Part shown: one piece after another, positions 55,122 to 64,000 of the stretch
How the letters are laid out: every line of letters begins with the position of its first letter
How positions within the stretch are numbered: the stretch's first letter is position 1
The notes under the pieces: model-generated
What the model saw: the letters and a program-made list of their open reading frames with translations, nothing else
Told to the model about the DNA's origin: nothing
Databases searched by the model: none
Assembly (NCBI GenBank): GCA_020637235.1
Contig: JACJWG010000013.1
Span: 85,326-149,325, forward strand
Reading direction: 5' to 3'
Length of the DNA: 64,000 nt
DNA from: Acidimicrobiaceae bacterium
GTDB taxonomy: Bacteria > Actinomycetota > Acidimicrobiia > Acidimicrobiales > Ilumatobacteraceae
Program-made: the position numbers and the translations under genes

Positions 55122-58100
55122 ATGGGCTTCAACAACCCGAGCATGCCCTGGACGGAGGTCGAGGCGCTCCTCTCCGGCCGGAAGAAGGATGGTCGCGCGC
55201 CCGGGTCGCCGTCGTGGAACGCCGGCGGCGACGGCCCGGCGTGGAGCCGGAAGCGACAGCCCTTCCAGCCGGCCGACGCCGAGACCACGCGGCCGCTGCT
55301 GCGCCCGGATGCGCCGGCGGTGCCGTACGCCGAGCTGCACTGCCACTCGAACTTCTCGTTCCTCGACGGTGCCTCACACCCCGAACAGCTGGCCGAGGAG
55401 GCCGCCCGGCTCGGCCTCGAGGCGCTCGCGCTCACCGACCACGACGGGCTCTATGGCGTGGTGCGCTTCGCCGAGGCGGCGCGGGCGGTGGGGTTGCCGA
55501 CGGTGTTCGGGGCCGAGATCACGATCACCGCCGACTCGATGAGCGACGTCCGCCACGTGCGTGGCGAGGACGACACCGAGCGACAGGTGCGCGTGGCGAG
55601 CGACGACCAACGCCACGAACCCGATCCGCACGGGCATCACCTGCTGGTGCTGGCCGACGGCCCCGACGGCTACGCGCGCCTGTCGCGCGCACTCGGCCTC
55701 GGCCACCTCGCCGGTGAGAAGGGATCGCCGCAGTTCGCGCTGGCCGACCTGGCCGACGCCGCAGCAGGGCGGTGGTGGGTGCTCACCGGGTGCCGCAAGG
55801 GCACGGTGCCCGCCGCGCTGCTGGCCGACGGGCCGAGCGCGGCCCGGCGCGAGCTGCAGCGCCTCGTCGAGTTGTTCGGTCGCGACCGGGTGGTGGTCGA
55901 GCTGTGGGATCACGGCGACCCGCTCGACTCGGCCCGCAACGACGCGCTCGCCGAGCTCGCGGCGCGGCTCGACCTGCTGTGTATCGCCACGAACAACGTG
56001 CACTACGCCACCACCTCGCAACGCCAGCTCGCGATGGCGGTGGCGGCGGTGCGGGCGCGGCGCAGCCTCGACGATCTCGACCCGTGGCTGCCCGCCGCCG
56101 CCACCGCCCACCTGCGCAGCGGCGCCGAGCAGGCCCGCCGGTTCCTGCGGTACCCGGGTGTGGTCGAGCTCGCCGCCGAGATCGGCCGCGCCGCGGCGTT
56201 CGACCTGTCGCTCGTGGCGCCGAAGCTGCCGCCGTTCCCGTGCCCCGACGGCCCCGACGGCCGGCCGCTCACCGAGATGCAGCACCTGCGTCAGCTGGTG
56301 CTCGAGGGCGCCCGCCGTCGCTACGGCGACCGGCCGGCGCCGCACGAGGACCTGTCGTTGCGCGCCCGTGCGTGGCGCACGATCGACCACGAGCTCGACG
56401 TGATCGAGGGCCTCGGCTTCGCCGGCTACTTCCTCGTCGTGTGGGACATCGTCGAGTTCTGCAACCGGGCGAACATCTTCTGCCAAGGGCGGGGGAGCGC
56501 GGCCAACAGCGCCGTCTGCTACGCGCTCGGGGTCACCAAGGCCGACGCGGTGTCGCTCGGCCTGCTGTTCGAGCGCTTCTTGTCGCCCGAGCGCGACGGC
56601 CCGCCCGACATCGACCTCGACATCGAGAGCGACCGCCGCGAAGAGGTCATCCAGTACGTGTACGAGCGCTACGGGCGCCACCACACCGCGCAGGTGGCGA
56701 ACGTGATCACCTACCGGGCGCGCTCGTCGGTGCGCGACATGGCCAAGGCACTCGGGTTCGCGCCCGGCCAGCAGGACGCGTGGAGCAAGCAGATGGATGC
56801 GTGGGGCACGGTGGCGTCCACCGCTGCACAGCCCGACCTCACGATCCCGCAGACGGTGATGGATCTCGCCGCCGAGATCGAGGACGCACCGCGGCACCTC
56901 GGCATCCACTCGGGCGGCATGGTGATCTGCGACCGGCCGGTGATCGAGGTGTGCCCGGTCGAGTGGGCCCGCATGGACCGGCGCAGCGTGCTGCAGTGGG
57001 ACAAGGACGACTGCGCCGCGGTGGGGTTGGTGAAGTTCGACCTGCTCGGTCTCGGGATGCTGTCGGCGCTGCACTACGCCGTCGACCTCATCCGCGAGCA
57101 CCGCGGTTACGAGGTCGACCTCGCCACCATCCCGCAGGAGGACGACGTGTACGCGATGCTCTGCCGCGCCGACACCGTGGGCGTGTTCCAGATCGAGAGC
57201 CGCGCGCAGATGGCCACGCTGCCGCGGCTGAAGCCGCGTCGCTTCTACGACCTCGTGGTCGAGGTGGCGCTCATCCGGCCCGGGCCCATCCAGGGCGGGT
57301 CGGTGCACCCGTACATCCGGCGCCGCAACGGCCAGGAGCCGATCACGTACCTGCACCCGCTGCTCGAGAACAGCCTCGGCAAGACCCTCGGCGTGCCGCT
57401 GTTCCAGGAGCAGCTGATGCAGATGGCGATCGACGTCGCCGGCTTCACCCCGAGCGAGGCCGACCAGTTGCGTCAGGCGATGGGGTCCAAGCGCAGCCGG
57501 GCACGGATGGAGCGGTTGAAGCAACGGCTGTACGACGGGATGGCCGAGCGCGGCATCACCGGCGAGGTGGCCGACGAGATCTTCGTGAAGATGGCGGCGT
57601 TCGCCAACTACGGCTTCCCCGAGTCGCACTCGGTGAGCTTCAGCTACCTCGTGTACGCGTCGTCGTGGATCAAGTACCACGAGCCCGCCGCGTTCTGTGC
57701 GGCGTTGCTGAACGCCCAGCCGATGGGGTTCTGGAGCCCGCACTCGTTGGTGCAGGACGCGCGCCGCCACGGGGTCGAGGTGCACACCCCCGACCTCAAC
57801 GCATCGCTCGCCGCGGCGACGCTCGAACCGTGCGAGGGGTCGGTCGGTGGGGTGGCGGTGCGGCTCGGCATCGGCTCGATCCGCGGCATCGGCACCGAGG
57901 TCGCGCAGGCGATCGAGGCCGGCCGGCCGTATGCGTCGGTGGAAGACCTGGTGCGCCGCGTGCCCGTGCTCACCCAGACCCAGCTCGAGGCGATGGCCAC
58001 CGCAGGGGCGTTCGAGGAGTGCCTCGGTCTCGACCGGCGCACGGGGCTGTGGCAGGTGGGGGCGGCGGTGCAGTCGCGCCCCGACCGGTTGGAGGGGGTG

Positions 58101-58544
58101 GTCACCGGTGCCGAGGCGCCCACGCTGCCGGGCATGGACGACGTCGAGACCGCCGTGGCCGACCTGTGGGCCACCGGGGTGGCGCCGAACGGGCATCCGA
58201 CGGTGTTCCTGCGCGACCAGTTGCGTGCCCACGGGGTGCTCACGAGTGCGCAGTTGCAGACCGCCGAACCCCGCCGGCGGGTGCTGGTGGCGGGTGTGGT
58301 CACCCACCGGCAGCGGCCGATGACCGCCCAGGGCACCACGTTCATGAATCTCGAGGACGAGACCGGCCTCGTCAACATCGTCGTGTCAAAGGGGTGCTGG
58401 GCCCGGCACCGCTCGGTGGCCCGTGCCCCGGCGCTGCTCATCCGCGGCCGGCTCGAACGCAGCGAGGGGGTGGTGAACGTGGTGGCCGAGCAGCTCGTCC
58501 CGCTGCGCGTCCCCGCAACCAACCCGAGCCGCGACTTCCGCTGA
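55122..58544 (+). CDS. dnaE2: Error-prone DNA polymerase III alpha subunit DnaE2
   Basis: 1140 residues, the usual DnaE2 length. The N-terminal PHP domain starts YAELHCHSNFSFLDGASHPEQ. The catalytic palm has PPDIDLDIESDRREEVIQYVYERYG, and the finger/HhH regions are intact. The C-terminal OB domain (..RVLVAGVVTHRQRPMTAQGTTFMNLEDETGLVNIVV) is present, and the replicative DnaE1 C-terminal tail is not. It performs SOS mutagenesis with ImuA'-ImuB (33-35 kb). The start is fixed by the leaderless promoter; an upstream frame extension crosses the LexA box. Confidence 0.95.
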   Translation: MGFNNPSMPWTEVEALLSGRKKDGRAPGSPSWNAGGDGPAWSRKRQPFQPADAETTRPLLRPDAPAVPYAELHCHSNFSFLDGASHPEQLAEEAARLGLEALALTDHDGLYGVVRFAEAARAVGLPTVFGAEITITADSMSDVRHVRGEDDTERQVRVASDDQRHEPDPHGHHLLVLADGPDGYARLSRALGLGHLAGEKGSPQFALADLADAAAGRWWVLTGCRKGTVPAALLADGPSAARRELQRLVELFGRDRVVVELWDHGDPLDSARNDALAELAARLDLLCIATNNVHYATTSQRQLAMAVAAVRARRSLDDLDPWLPAAATAHLRSGAEQARRFLRYPGVVELAAEIGRAAAFDLSLVAPKLPPFPCPDGPDGRPLTEMQHLRQLVLEGARRRYGDRPAPHEDLSLRARAWRTIDHELDVIEGLGFAGYFLVVWDIVEFCNRANIFCQGRGSAANSAVCYALGVTKADAVSLGLLFERFLSPERDGPPDIDLDIESDRREEVIQYVYERYGRHHTAQVANVITYRARSSVRDMAKALGFAPGQQDAWSKQMDAWGTVASTAAQPDLTIPQTVMDLAAEIEDAPRHLGIHSGGMVICDRPVIEVCPVEWARMDRRSVLQWDKDDCAAVGLVKFDLLGLGMLSALHYAVDLIREHRGYEVDLATIPQEDDVYAMLCRADTVGVFQIESRAQMATLPRLKPRRFYDLVVEVALIRPGPIQGGSVHPYIRRRNGQEPITYLHPLLENSLGKTLGVPLFQEQLMQMAIDVAGFTPSEADQLRQAMGSKRSRARMERLKQRLYDGMAERGITGEVADEIFVKMAAFANYGFPESHSVSFSYLVYASSWIKYHEPAAFCAALLNAQPMGFWSPHSLVQDARRHGVEVHTPDLNASLAAATLEPCEGSVGGVAVRLGIGSIRGIGTEVAQAIEAGRPYASVEDLVRRVPVLTQTQLEAMATAGAFEECLGLDRRTGLWQVGAAVQSRPDRLEGVVTGAEAPTLPGMDDVETAVADLWATGVAPNGHPTVFLRDQLRAHGVLTSAQLQTAEPRRRVLVAGVVTHRQRPMTAQGTTFMNLEDETGLVNIVVSKGCWARHRSVARAPALLIRGRLERSEGVVNVVAEQLVPLRVPATNPSRDFR

Positions 58545-58732
58545 TCCGGCCACATCCGCCGCGATCGTTCTGGGTGCCACGCTCGTCTCACCGCGCCTGG
58601 TCGGCGGAATCGGCGGCGCCCAGGAACTGATCCGGCCGGGCGCGGCACGGTCGTCACCGTCGAGGAGAGGTCGAGGGATCGCGCGCGTCGAGTGATGGCT
58701 CGGCCGCGCACCGCATGTGCGACAGTGGATCA

Positions 58733-58758
58733 CGCACGGAGATCCGTGCGCGCACGGA
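58733..58758 (+). promoter_or_regulatory. Palindrome upstream of the Calx-beta gene
   Basis: CGCACGGA-GA-TCCGTGCG (58733-58750) is a perfect 8-bp inverted repeat, followed at once by a third half-site CGCACGGA (58751-58758). It lies 34-60 bp before the ATG and is a candidate operator for an unknown regulator. The rest of the 248-bp gap holds nothing I recognise. Confidence 0.5.
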
Positions 58759-58792
58759 TGCGCACCGGGAATCGTTCGGGGAACCTGCTCTC

Positions 58793-61700
58793 ATGTTCCG
58801 GAGAGGTGTCGGGGGATCGTCGCGTCGGGACGTGCCGGGCGCGGTGCGCGCCCTCGCAGCATGGATCTCGGTGGTGATCGTCGCCACGCTCGTGCCGTTC
58901 ACGCCGGCACCACCGGCCGCCGCGGTCGAGGCGCCGGTCACGTGCTGGCAGACCTGGGTGGGCCCGGCCACCGGCCCCGCCAGCTGGAACGACCCGGTCA
59001 ACTGGTCGCCCGCCGGGGTGCCGAGCACCGACTCGACCGCGTGCTTCGGTGCCGCGTTCGGTGGCAGTGCGGTGAACGGGGTGCGGATCACCCTGCCGAG
59101 CACGACGATGGTCGACCAGCTGCGCACCGACGACGACGCCGAGATCACCCTGGTCGCGGGCGAGCTGACCGTGCTCGCGGTCGCCGACATCGACGGGGTG
59201 CGCCTCGACGGGGCCCGCTACGTGTACAACAACCCGGCGGTCCTCGCCGCTGGCGGCACCGCAGGCGGGCGTGGCGTCTTCGCCGGACCGCTCACCGTCG
59301 AGGCCGGCGCCACCATGAGTGGCGACGAGCTCGTCTTCGAGGGCAGCGTCGCCAACGAGGGCACGATCATCGGGCCCACGCCGCAGACCGCCGAGGACGG
59401 CTCGGTGATCGTCGTCGCCGGCAGCTACGCCGGCGGGGGCCGCCTGGTGGCGCCGGTGCTGCAGTTGCGTTCCGGGGCGAGTGTGCAGTCCGACGCCTCG
59501 GCCGACGTGACGATCTCGACGGCCGCGGTCGACAGCGACGCCGACCTCTTCCTGCCGGCCGGCCAGGTCGGACTGATCGACGCCCACGGGAGGGTGGGCC
59601 TCGGCGCGGGTGTCCGCCTCCGCCAGCTGCACCTCACCGAGCCCGCCGTCGTCGAGCTGCTCGACGGCGCCACGATCGAGCCCGACGCGGTCACTGCGTC
59701 GGGCAACGTGATGATCACCGGCAACGGCACCCTGCGTCCGGGCACGCTCGAGGTGTCGGTGCTCGAACAGCAGTCCGCGTTCCGCCGGGGCGACGCGACG
59801 GCGCTTCCGGTGGTGGCCGGTCCGATCGGACGCGCGGCGATCCCGGTGGTGATCGTGCGGCGTGCGTCGGCCGACACCGCCGAACGCTGGGGCGACCCCG
59901 ACGCCGTCGGGCTGCGTCGTGCCGGCGGCGCGAGCACCGCTCCCGGCTCGGCCGTGCCCTCGATCGCCACCTCCTCGGGTTCGAACACGCTGCTGCGCGA
60001 CGGCCTGCAGGCGCAGGGGTTCACGCTGTTCGGCTCCATCACCGTCGAGGCGCGCACGAGCACGAGCATCGGCGCCGGCGCCGAGTTCAGCCAGGGCCCG
60101 AACACCCGCCTCGGCCTGTCGGGCGAGACGACGTTCGTGATGGACGCCGCAGCGGTCGCCCCGTTCGGGCGGCTCGCGAACGGCAGCGACGTGGCGATCG
60201 ACGGGTGCTTCGTGGTGCAGGCCGACCGCGAGTACCTCACCGGTACCGGTCCGGCGCTCGCGTTCATGGACGGCGGCACGTTCGACGTCACCGCGACCAT
60301 CGTGTCGGCGACACGACCGGTCGACGGTGGACGGTGGGAGATCGAGTTCGAGACGCCGAACCTCGTGCCGTTCCGCGGTGCCGGTGTGCGTGCCGCCGCC
60401 GGCGATCCCGAGTTCGGCGAGTACCGGCTGCAGTCGGTGCTCGGCGCTGCGAACCCGACCTCGTGCGACGCGCCGCCGCAGGAGGTGACCGCGATCCCGG
60501 CCGGCACCGAGTTCTCGGTGCTCGAGGGCGACACCGTCTCGATCCCGCTGGTCAGCCCGGCCGGCCCGCTCGTGCCGGTGGTCACCCCCGTGGTGGTGTT
60601 GCCACCGCTGCCCGGTCAGGGCGACGTGACCGACTTCGTCTCGGTCCCGCCGTTCGTGCTCGGCACGGCGGTCCCGCTCCAGCTCGCCACGGTTGACGAC
60701 GACTTCCCCGAGGGGATCGACGAGGTCCGCTTGCTCGTCGGCGGGGTCCCGGTGACGGTGCGCATCCTGGAAGACGACCTGACCGTCGCGTCGCGCGACG
60801 TCGCCGGCGAGTCGGTGCCGATCCTGCGCCTCGGCGGTCCCGACGCCGCGGTGGCCGAAGGTACCGAGGTGCCCGTCGAACTGCTGCTCGCGTTCGGCAA
60901 CCCGCTCGGCATGGAGGTGACGTGGCGGACGTCGTTCGATCCCGACCTGCTCGATCCCGACGCGGTGCCCGCCGATGCCGGCGACGTCGAGCTCGTGCCC
61001 GGCGACCCGGATCTGCTCACCGATGTCCGGTATCCGATCCCCGAGCTCACGACGTCGGTGCCCTTCCGGCTGCGCCTGACGAGCGACGACGAGATCGAGC
61101 CGGCCGAGCAGTTCGCGATCGTCGCCGACATCGACGGCCTCCCCGACGTGTTCGACCCGGTGTTCGTGGTGACGATCGAGAGCGAGGTCGTGATCGAGCC
61201 GCTGACGCTGACGCTGTCGCCGTTGCCGGCCGAGGTGCGCGAGGGTGACGGCGAGGTCACGTTCGAGGTGGTGGTCACCGGCGGTGCGCCCGGGATCAAC
61301 CTGTTCTTCCCGGTGACGGCCGCCACGAACGGCGACGAGCCCGATTGGGCGTCGGGTGTCGGTATCACCGTGACCGGGCCGGGCGCGTACCCGGTTCGGC
61401 TGTCCGTGATCGACGACGAGGTGATCGAGCAGCCCGAGCCCTACGTCGTGCGCATCGGCGATCCGATCCCCACCGCCGACGTCACCCATGTCGTGCGTGA
61501 ACGCACCGGCATCCTGCTCGACGACGACTCGGCCCCCGAGGTCGGCGTCACGATCAGCGACCCTGCCGTGCTGGAGGCCGACTCGCCGCCCGGGTCGTCG
61601 GGCGTCGACGGCACGATCGAGGTGGTGTTCCGGGCGACCGGCGACCTCGGCACCGCGCCGATCAGCGTGCCCTTCACCGTGGAAGGTGTCGGCGATCTCC

Positions 61701-64000
61701 CGATCACGCCGGGGGACGACGTCACTCCCGCCACCGGCACCGTGGTGATCGACCCGAGCGATCCACAGGATCCCGTCGATCCCGGCGCGGTGACGATCGT
61801 GCTGGCCGCACCCGACGACGATCTGTACGAGGGCACCGAGACCTACCGCATCGTGCTCGGCGAACCCGAGGGCGCGACGCTCGACCCGGCCGCGTCGTCG
61901 GCCGAGGGCACGATCCTCGACGACGAGCCGCTGCCGGTGGTGTCGCTGTCGATCGAGGACGCGTTCGCCGCCGAGCGTGATGCCGAGGACACGATCGTGT
62001 TGACGGTCGAGATGTCCGGCCGCTCGGAGCGGATCGTCACGATCCCGATCCTCGCCGCCGGCGTGGGGACGCTCGCCGTCACGCCGGTCGCCGACCTCGC
62101 CCTCGGGTCGATGGTCGTCGGACTGTCCGGCGCGCGCACGCAGCACTCGGTGGTGATCGCCGCGCGTGACGACGTGGTGTACGAAGGCGACGAGACCGTC
62201 GAGTTCACGCTCGGCGAGATCGCTGGGGCGGCGACGTCGCCGACGTCGGCGACGGCGCGGGCGACCGTGATCGACGACGAGGACGCGCCCGCGGTGACGC
62301 TGACCTTCGCCGACCGCGAGCTCGTCGAGGGCGAACAGACGGTCCTTCGGATCGCGTTCGACCCGCTGGCTCATCCCACGGAGCGACCGATCGAGGTCGA
62401 GGCGTTCGTCCTGCCCGATCCGGACGCGCCGCTCATCGTCGGCGCCGACGTCACGATCGACACCGCCGGCGAGGTCGAGGGAGGGTGGGTGATCCGCACG
62501 ACGCTCGATGCCGGCCGGCCGACCACCGAGCTCGATGTGAGCGCAGCGAACGACGAGCTGATCGAGCGGCCTGGACGAGTGACCGTGGTGATCGCGAACG
62601 TCACCATCGGCGGTGCCCTCATCCCCGTCGACCTGATCGGCGACGGCCTGACGATCCTCGATGCTCAGCGGCCACAGATCGAGATCGAGGTCGATCAACG
62701 AACTCGTGTCATCGAGGGCGGCACGCTCAGGTTCGACGTGTCGAGCACGAGCCGGACCGCTGGACCGCTCGTCGCGCTGATCGCGCTCGTCGGCATCGCC
62801 GATGACGGAGCGGCAGCGGCCACGCCAGGAGTCGACGCCGTCGTGCCGGGAGCCACGGTCATCGGCGACGCGCTCTTCCTGGAGCTGCCACTCCCGCCGG
62901 GAGGCGGGCCCGTGGCCGTCACCGTCGACCTCCCCGACGACGGGACGGTCGAGGGCGACGAGGTCGTGGAGATCCGTCAGGCCGCCGCGCTGGTGGACGG
63001 GGTGCTCACCGAGGTCGATCCGTCCAGCGATCCGGTCCGGTTCACGATCGTCGATCCGACGGGTGTCGCGGCGCGGGTCGGGCTCGAAGCGGTCGGACCC
63101 GTCCGAGTCGGCGAGGGCGGCACGTTCCTGGTCGACGTGACGAACGACGACGCGGTGGCCGCCGACGGCGAACTCGTCGTCGTGCTCACGGTGAGGGGCT
63201 CCGACTCGGGCGCAGCGGAGCAGGCCCATCCCGCGACGGACGTGCAGGTCGTCGACGCGGGCACCGCGATCGGCGCGGTCGACGGCGAATTCGACGTGTT
63301 CGTCCGGATGCCCAGCGACGGGTCGAGCGCGCGTGTGCGTCTCGATGTGGTGGACGACGTGATCGCGGAGCCGCTCGAAGCCGTGGAGGTGTCGATCGCC
63401 GGTGTCCTCGTCGACGGCGTCATCCGTGCGGGCGACGTGGTCGGCGAGCCGCTCGTGCTCACGATCGTCGACGACGACGATCCGGCGGATGCAGCCGACG
63501 AAGCAGCGCAGGTGGCCGAGCTGCGCGAGGGGTTGATCGGTCTGCCCGACGTCCTCCGTTCCTGGGCAGCCCTGTTCGATCTCGCACCGTCGGCGTGGGA
63601 CGGCGAGGATCCGGTCGACCTGCCGGTCGCGAGCGATCGCCTCGCGACGATCGCCGAAGCCGAGTCGGCGGTGGGCGCTGCGGTCGAGCAGATGCCACGA
63701 CCTGCGGCCACCGACGAGAATTGGGACGAGGTGGTCGAGCGGTTCACGAACCCCGACGGTGACGACACGCCGAACGAGCCCGACGAGGGTGCGTGCGCGG
63801 TCGTCCACGTGGTGCGCGGCATCGGCGGGCTGCCGACCGCGCCGTCGGGCGACCTGATCGAGCTGCGCTGCGAGACGACCCTCGGCGACCTCGCGGCCGC
63901 CGCGGGCCTCGCCGGCCGGGCGCAGGACCGGTGGAACGACGCCACCCCGGGCGTGCTCGAGGCGCTCGCGGGTCAGCTCGGACTCGACGGTGACGGCACG
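58793..64000 (+). CDS. Giant secreted Calx-beta-domain protein, 3' end outside the window
   Basis: The ATG at 58793 opens a frame still open at the last base (at least 1736 residues). A signal peptide is visible: basic RRGVGGSSRRDVPGAVRALAAW, hydrophobic ISVVIVATLVPFTP, then PAPPAAAVEA. About 45-560 are a beta-helix-like region (repeated short strands: LDGARYVYNNPAV, LTVEAGATMSGDELVFEG, VTASGNVMITGNGTLRPG). From about 560 come Calx-beta-type units with VYEGDETVEFTLGEI, LYEGTETYRIVLGEP and TI(L/I)DDE ends, which bind Ca2+ in known members. It is probably a cell-surface adhesin or matrix protein. A 5-kb antisense open frame over it is an artefact of codon bias. Confidence 0.9.
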   Translation, partial: MFRRGVGGSSRRDVPGAVRALAAWISVVIVATLVPFTPAPPAAAVEAPVTCWQTWVGPATGPASWNDPVNWSPAGVPSTDSTACFGAAFGGSAVNGVRITLPSTTMVDQLRTDDDAEITLVAGELTVLAVADIDGVRLDGARYVYNNPAVLAAGGTAGGRGVFAGPLTVEAGATMSGDELVFEGSVANEGTIIGPTPQTAEDGSVIVVAGSYAGGGRLVAPVLQLRSGASVQSDASADVTISTAAVDSDADLFLPAGQVGLIDAHGRVGLGAGVRLRQLHLTEPAVVELLDGATIEPDAVTASGNVMITGNGTLRPGTLEVSVLEQQSAFRRGDATALPVVAGPIGRAAIPVVIVRRASADTAERWGDPDAVGLRRAGGASTAPGSAVPSIATSSGSNTLLRDGLQAQGFTLFGSITVEARTSTSIGAGAEFSQGPNTRLGLSGETTFVMDAAAVAPFGRLANGSDVAIDGCFVVQADREYLTGTGPALAFMDGGTFDVTATIVSATRPVDGGRWEIEFETPNLVPFRGAGVRAAAGDPEFGEYRLQSVLGAANPTSCDAPPQEVTAIPAGTEFSVLEGDTVSIPLVSPAGPLVPVVTPVVVLPPLPGQGDVTDFVSVPPFVLGTAVPLQLATVDDDFPEGIDEVRLLVGGVPVTVRILEDDLTVASRDVAGESVPILRLGGPDAAVAEGTEVPVELLLAFGNPLGMEVTWRTSFDPDLLDPDAVPADAGDVELVPGDPDLLTDVRYPIPELTTSVPFRLRLTSDDEIEPAEQFAIVADIDGLPDVFDPVFVVTIESEVVIEPLTLTLSPLPAEVREGDGEVTFEVVVTGGAPGINLFFPVTAATNGDEPDWASGVGITVTGPGAYPVRLSVIDDEVIEQPEPYVVRIGDPIPTADVTHVVRERTGILLDDDSAPEVGVTISDPAVLEADSPPGSSGVDGTIEVVFRATGDLGTAPISVPFTVEGVGDLPITPGDDVTPATGTVVIDPSDPQDPVDPGAVTIVLAAPDDDLYEGTETYRIVLGEPEGATLDPAASSAEGTILDDEPLPVVSLSIEDAFAAERDAEDTIVLTVEMSGRSERIVTIPILAAGVGTLAVTPVADLALGSMVVGLSGARTQHSVVIAARDDVVYEGDETVEFTLGEIAGAATSPTSATARATVIDDEDAPAVTLTFADRELVEGEQTVLRIAFDPLAHPTERPIEVEAFVLPDPDAPLIVGADVTIDTAGEVEGGWVIRTTLDAGRPTTELDVSAANDELIERPGRVTVVIANVTIGGALIPVDLIGDGLTILDAQRPQIEIEVDQRTRVIEGGTLRFDVSSTSRTAGPLVALIALVGIADDGAAAATPGVDAVVPGATVIGDALFLELPLPPGGGPVAVTVDLPDDGTVEGDEVVEIRQAAALVDGVLTEVDPSSDPVRFTIVDPTGVAARVGLEAVGPVRVGEGGTFLVDVTNDDAVAADGELVVVLTVRGSDSGAAEQAHPATDVQVVDAGTAIGAVDGEFDVFVRMPSDGSSARVRLDVVDDVIAEPLEAVEVSIAGVLVDGVIRAGDVVGEPLVLTIVDDDDPADAADEAAQVAELREGLIGLPDVLRSWAALFDLAPSAWDGEDPVDLPVASDRLATIAEAESAVGAAVEQMPRPAATDENWDEVVERFTNPDGDDTPNEPDEGACAVVHVVRGIGGLPTAPSGDLIELRCETTLGDLAAAAGLAGRAQDRWNDATPGVLEALAGQLGLDGDGT

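Noticed and set aside
58730..63808. A 1692-residue open frame on the minus strand opposite the Calx-beta gene
   Set aside because: Its composition is Arg/His/Asp-rich, no domain is visible, and the plus strand holds a signal peptide and Calx-beta units. Long antisense frames are expected in GC-rich DNA.

Overview
The window is high-GC DNA (about 70% by eye) with the marks of an actinobacterium. It has LexA boxes of the CGAAC-N4-GTTCG type, an ImuA'/ImuB/DnaE2 mutasome, and many genes whose start codon lies 6-9 nt after a TANNNT -10 box, so they are probably translated from leaderless mRNAs. The gene mix (BTAD/MalT-like regulator, SWIM-MoxR-VWA operon, alpha-glucoside import) resembles Acidimicrobiia such as Ilumatobacter. 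That placement is inference, not proof.

Layout. 1-5.7 kb: 3' part of an Hsp70-like gene fused to a membrane anchor, then a large gene whose first 2.2 kb is broken by many frameshifts while its C-terminal repeat domain stays open. 5.7-17.2 kb: a 998-aa MalT/SARP-like regulator (minus strand) facing a run of plus-strand accessory genes. These are a small acidic repeat protein, a possible DcrB/DUF1795-like protein coupled to a 1162-aa repeat protein, a lipoprotein, two membrane proteins and a lipoprotein hydrolase. Five promoters in this block carry the same element, three pentamers spaced exactly 11 bp (GGGTG-N6-GGGTG-N6-CGATG), each 21 bp before a -10-like hexamer. I read this as an undescribed SARP-type regulon, and it is the main discovery candidate.

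17.3-24.2 kb: a tight operon of SWIM protein, DUF5691-like protein, MoxR ATPase, DUF5682-like protein and VWA protein. 24.2-31 kb: chemoreceptor, small ORF, LuxR-family ATPase regulator, cupin, CorA-like transporter and an Nfu/NifU-N scaffold. 31-32 kb: a CarH-like cobalamin regulator with an excisionase-type HTH. 32.1-34.7 kb: imuA'-imuB under a LexA box; the partner dnaE2 lies at 55.1-58.5 kb under its own LexA box. 34.7-38.7 kb: a degenerate OmpR-type regulator, a Nudix-GNAT fusion and two PH-domain membrane proteins. The second is preceded by a chain of four identical overlapping 7-codon minicistrons.

38.8-52.8 kb: a carbohydrate cluster with two LacI regulators, three GH13 enzymes, a GH1 beta-glucosidase and a complete ABC importer (binding protein, two permeases, ATPase). 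The operator TGTAAGCGCTTGCA occurs at the binding-protein promoter and at the divergent lacI/GH13 promoter, so the cluster looks like one regulon. 52.8-55 kb: a PadR regulator under a perfect 34-bp palindrome, then an ECF sigma factor overlapping a VOC-domain gene. 58.8-64 kb: the start of a very large secreted Calx-beta protein that runs off the window.

A general trait is many short in-frame tandem repeats (9, 12 or 15 bp) inside coding regions. No tRNA, rRNA, CRISPR array, insertion sequence or prophage was recognised.
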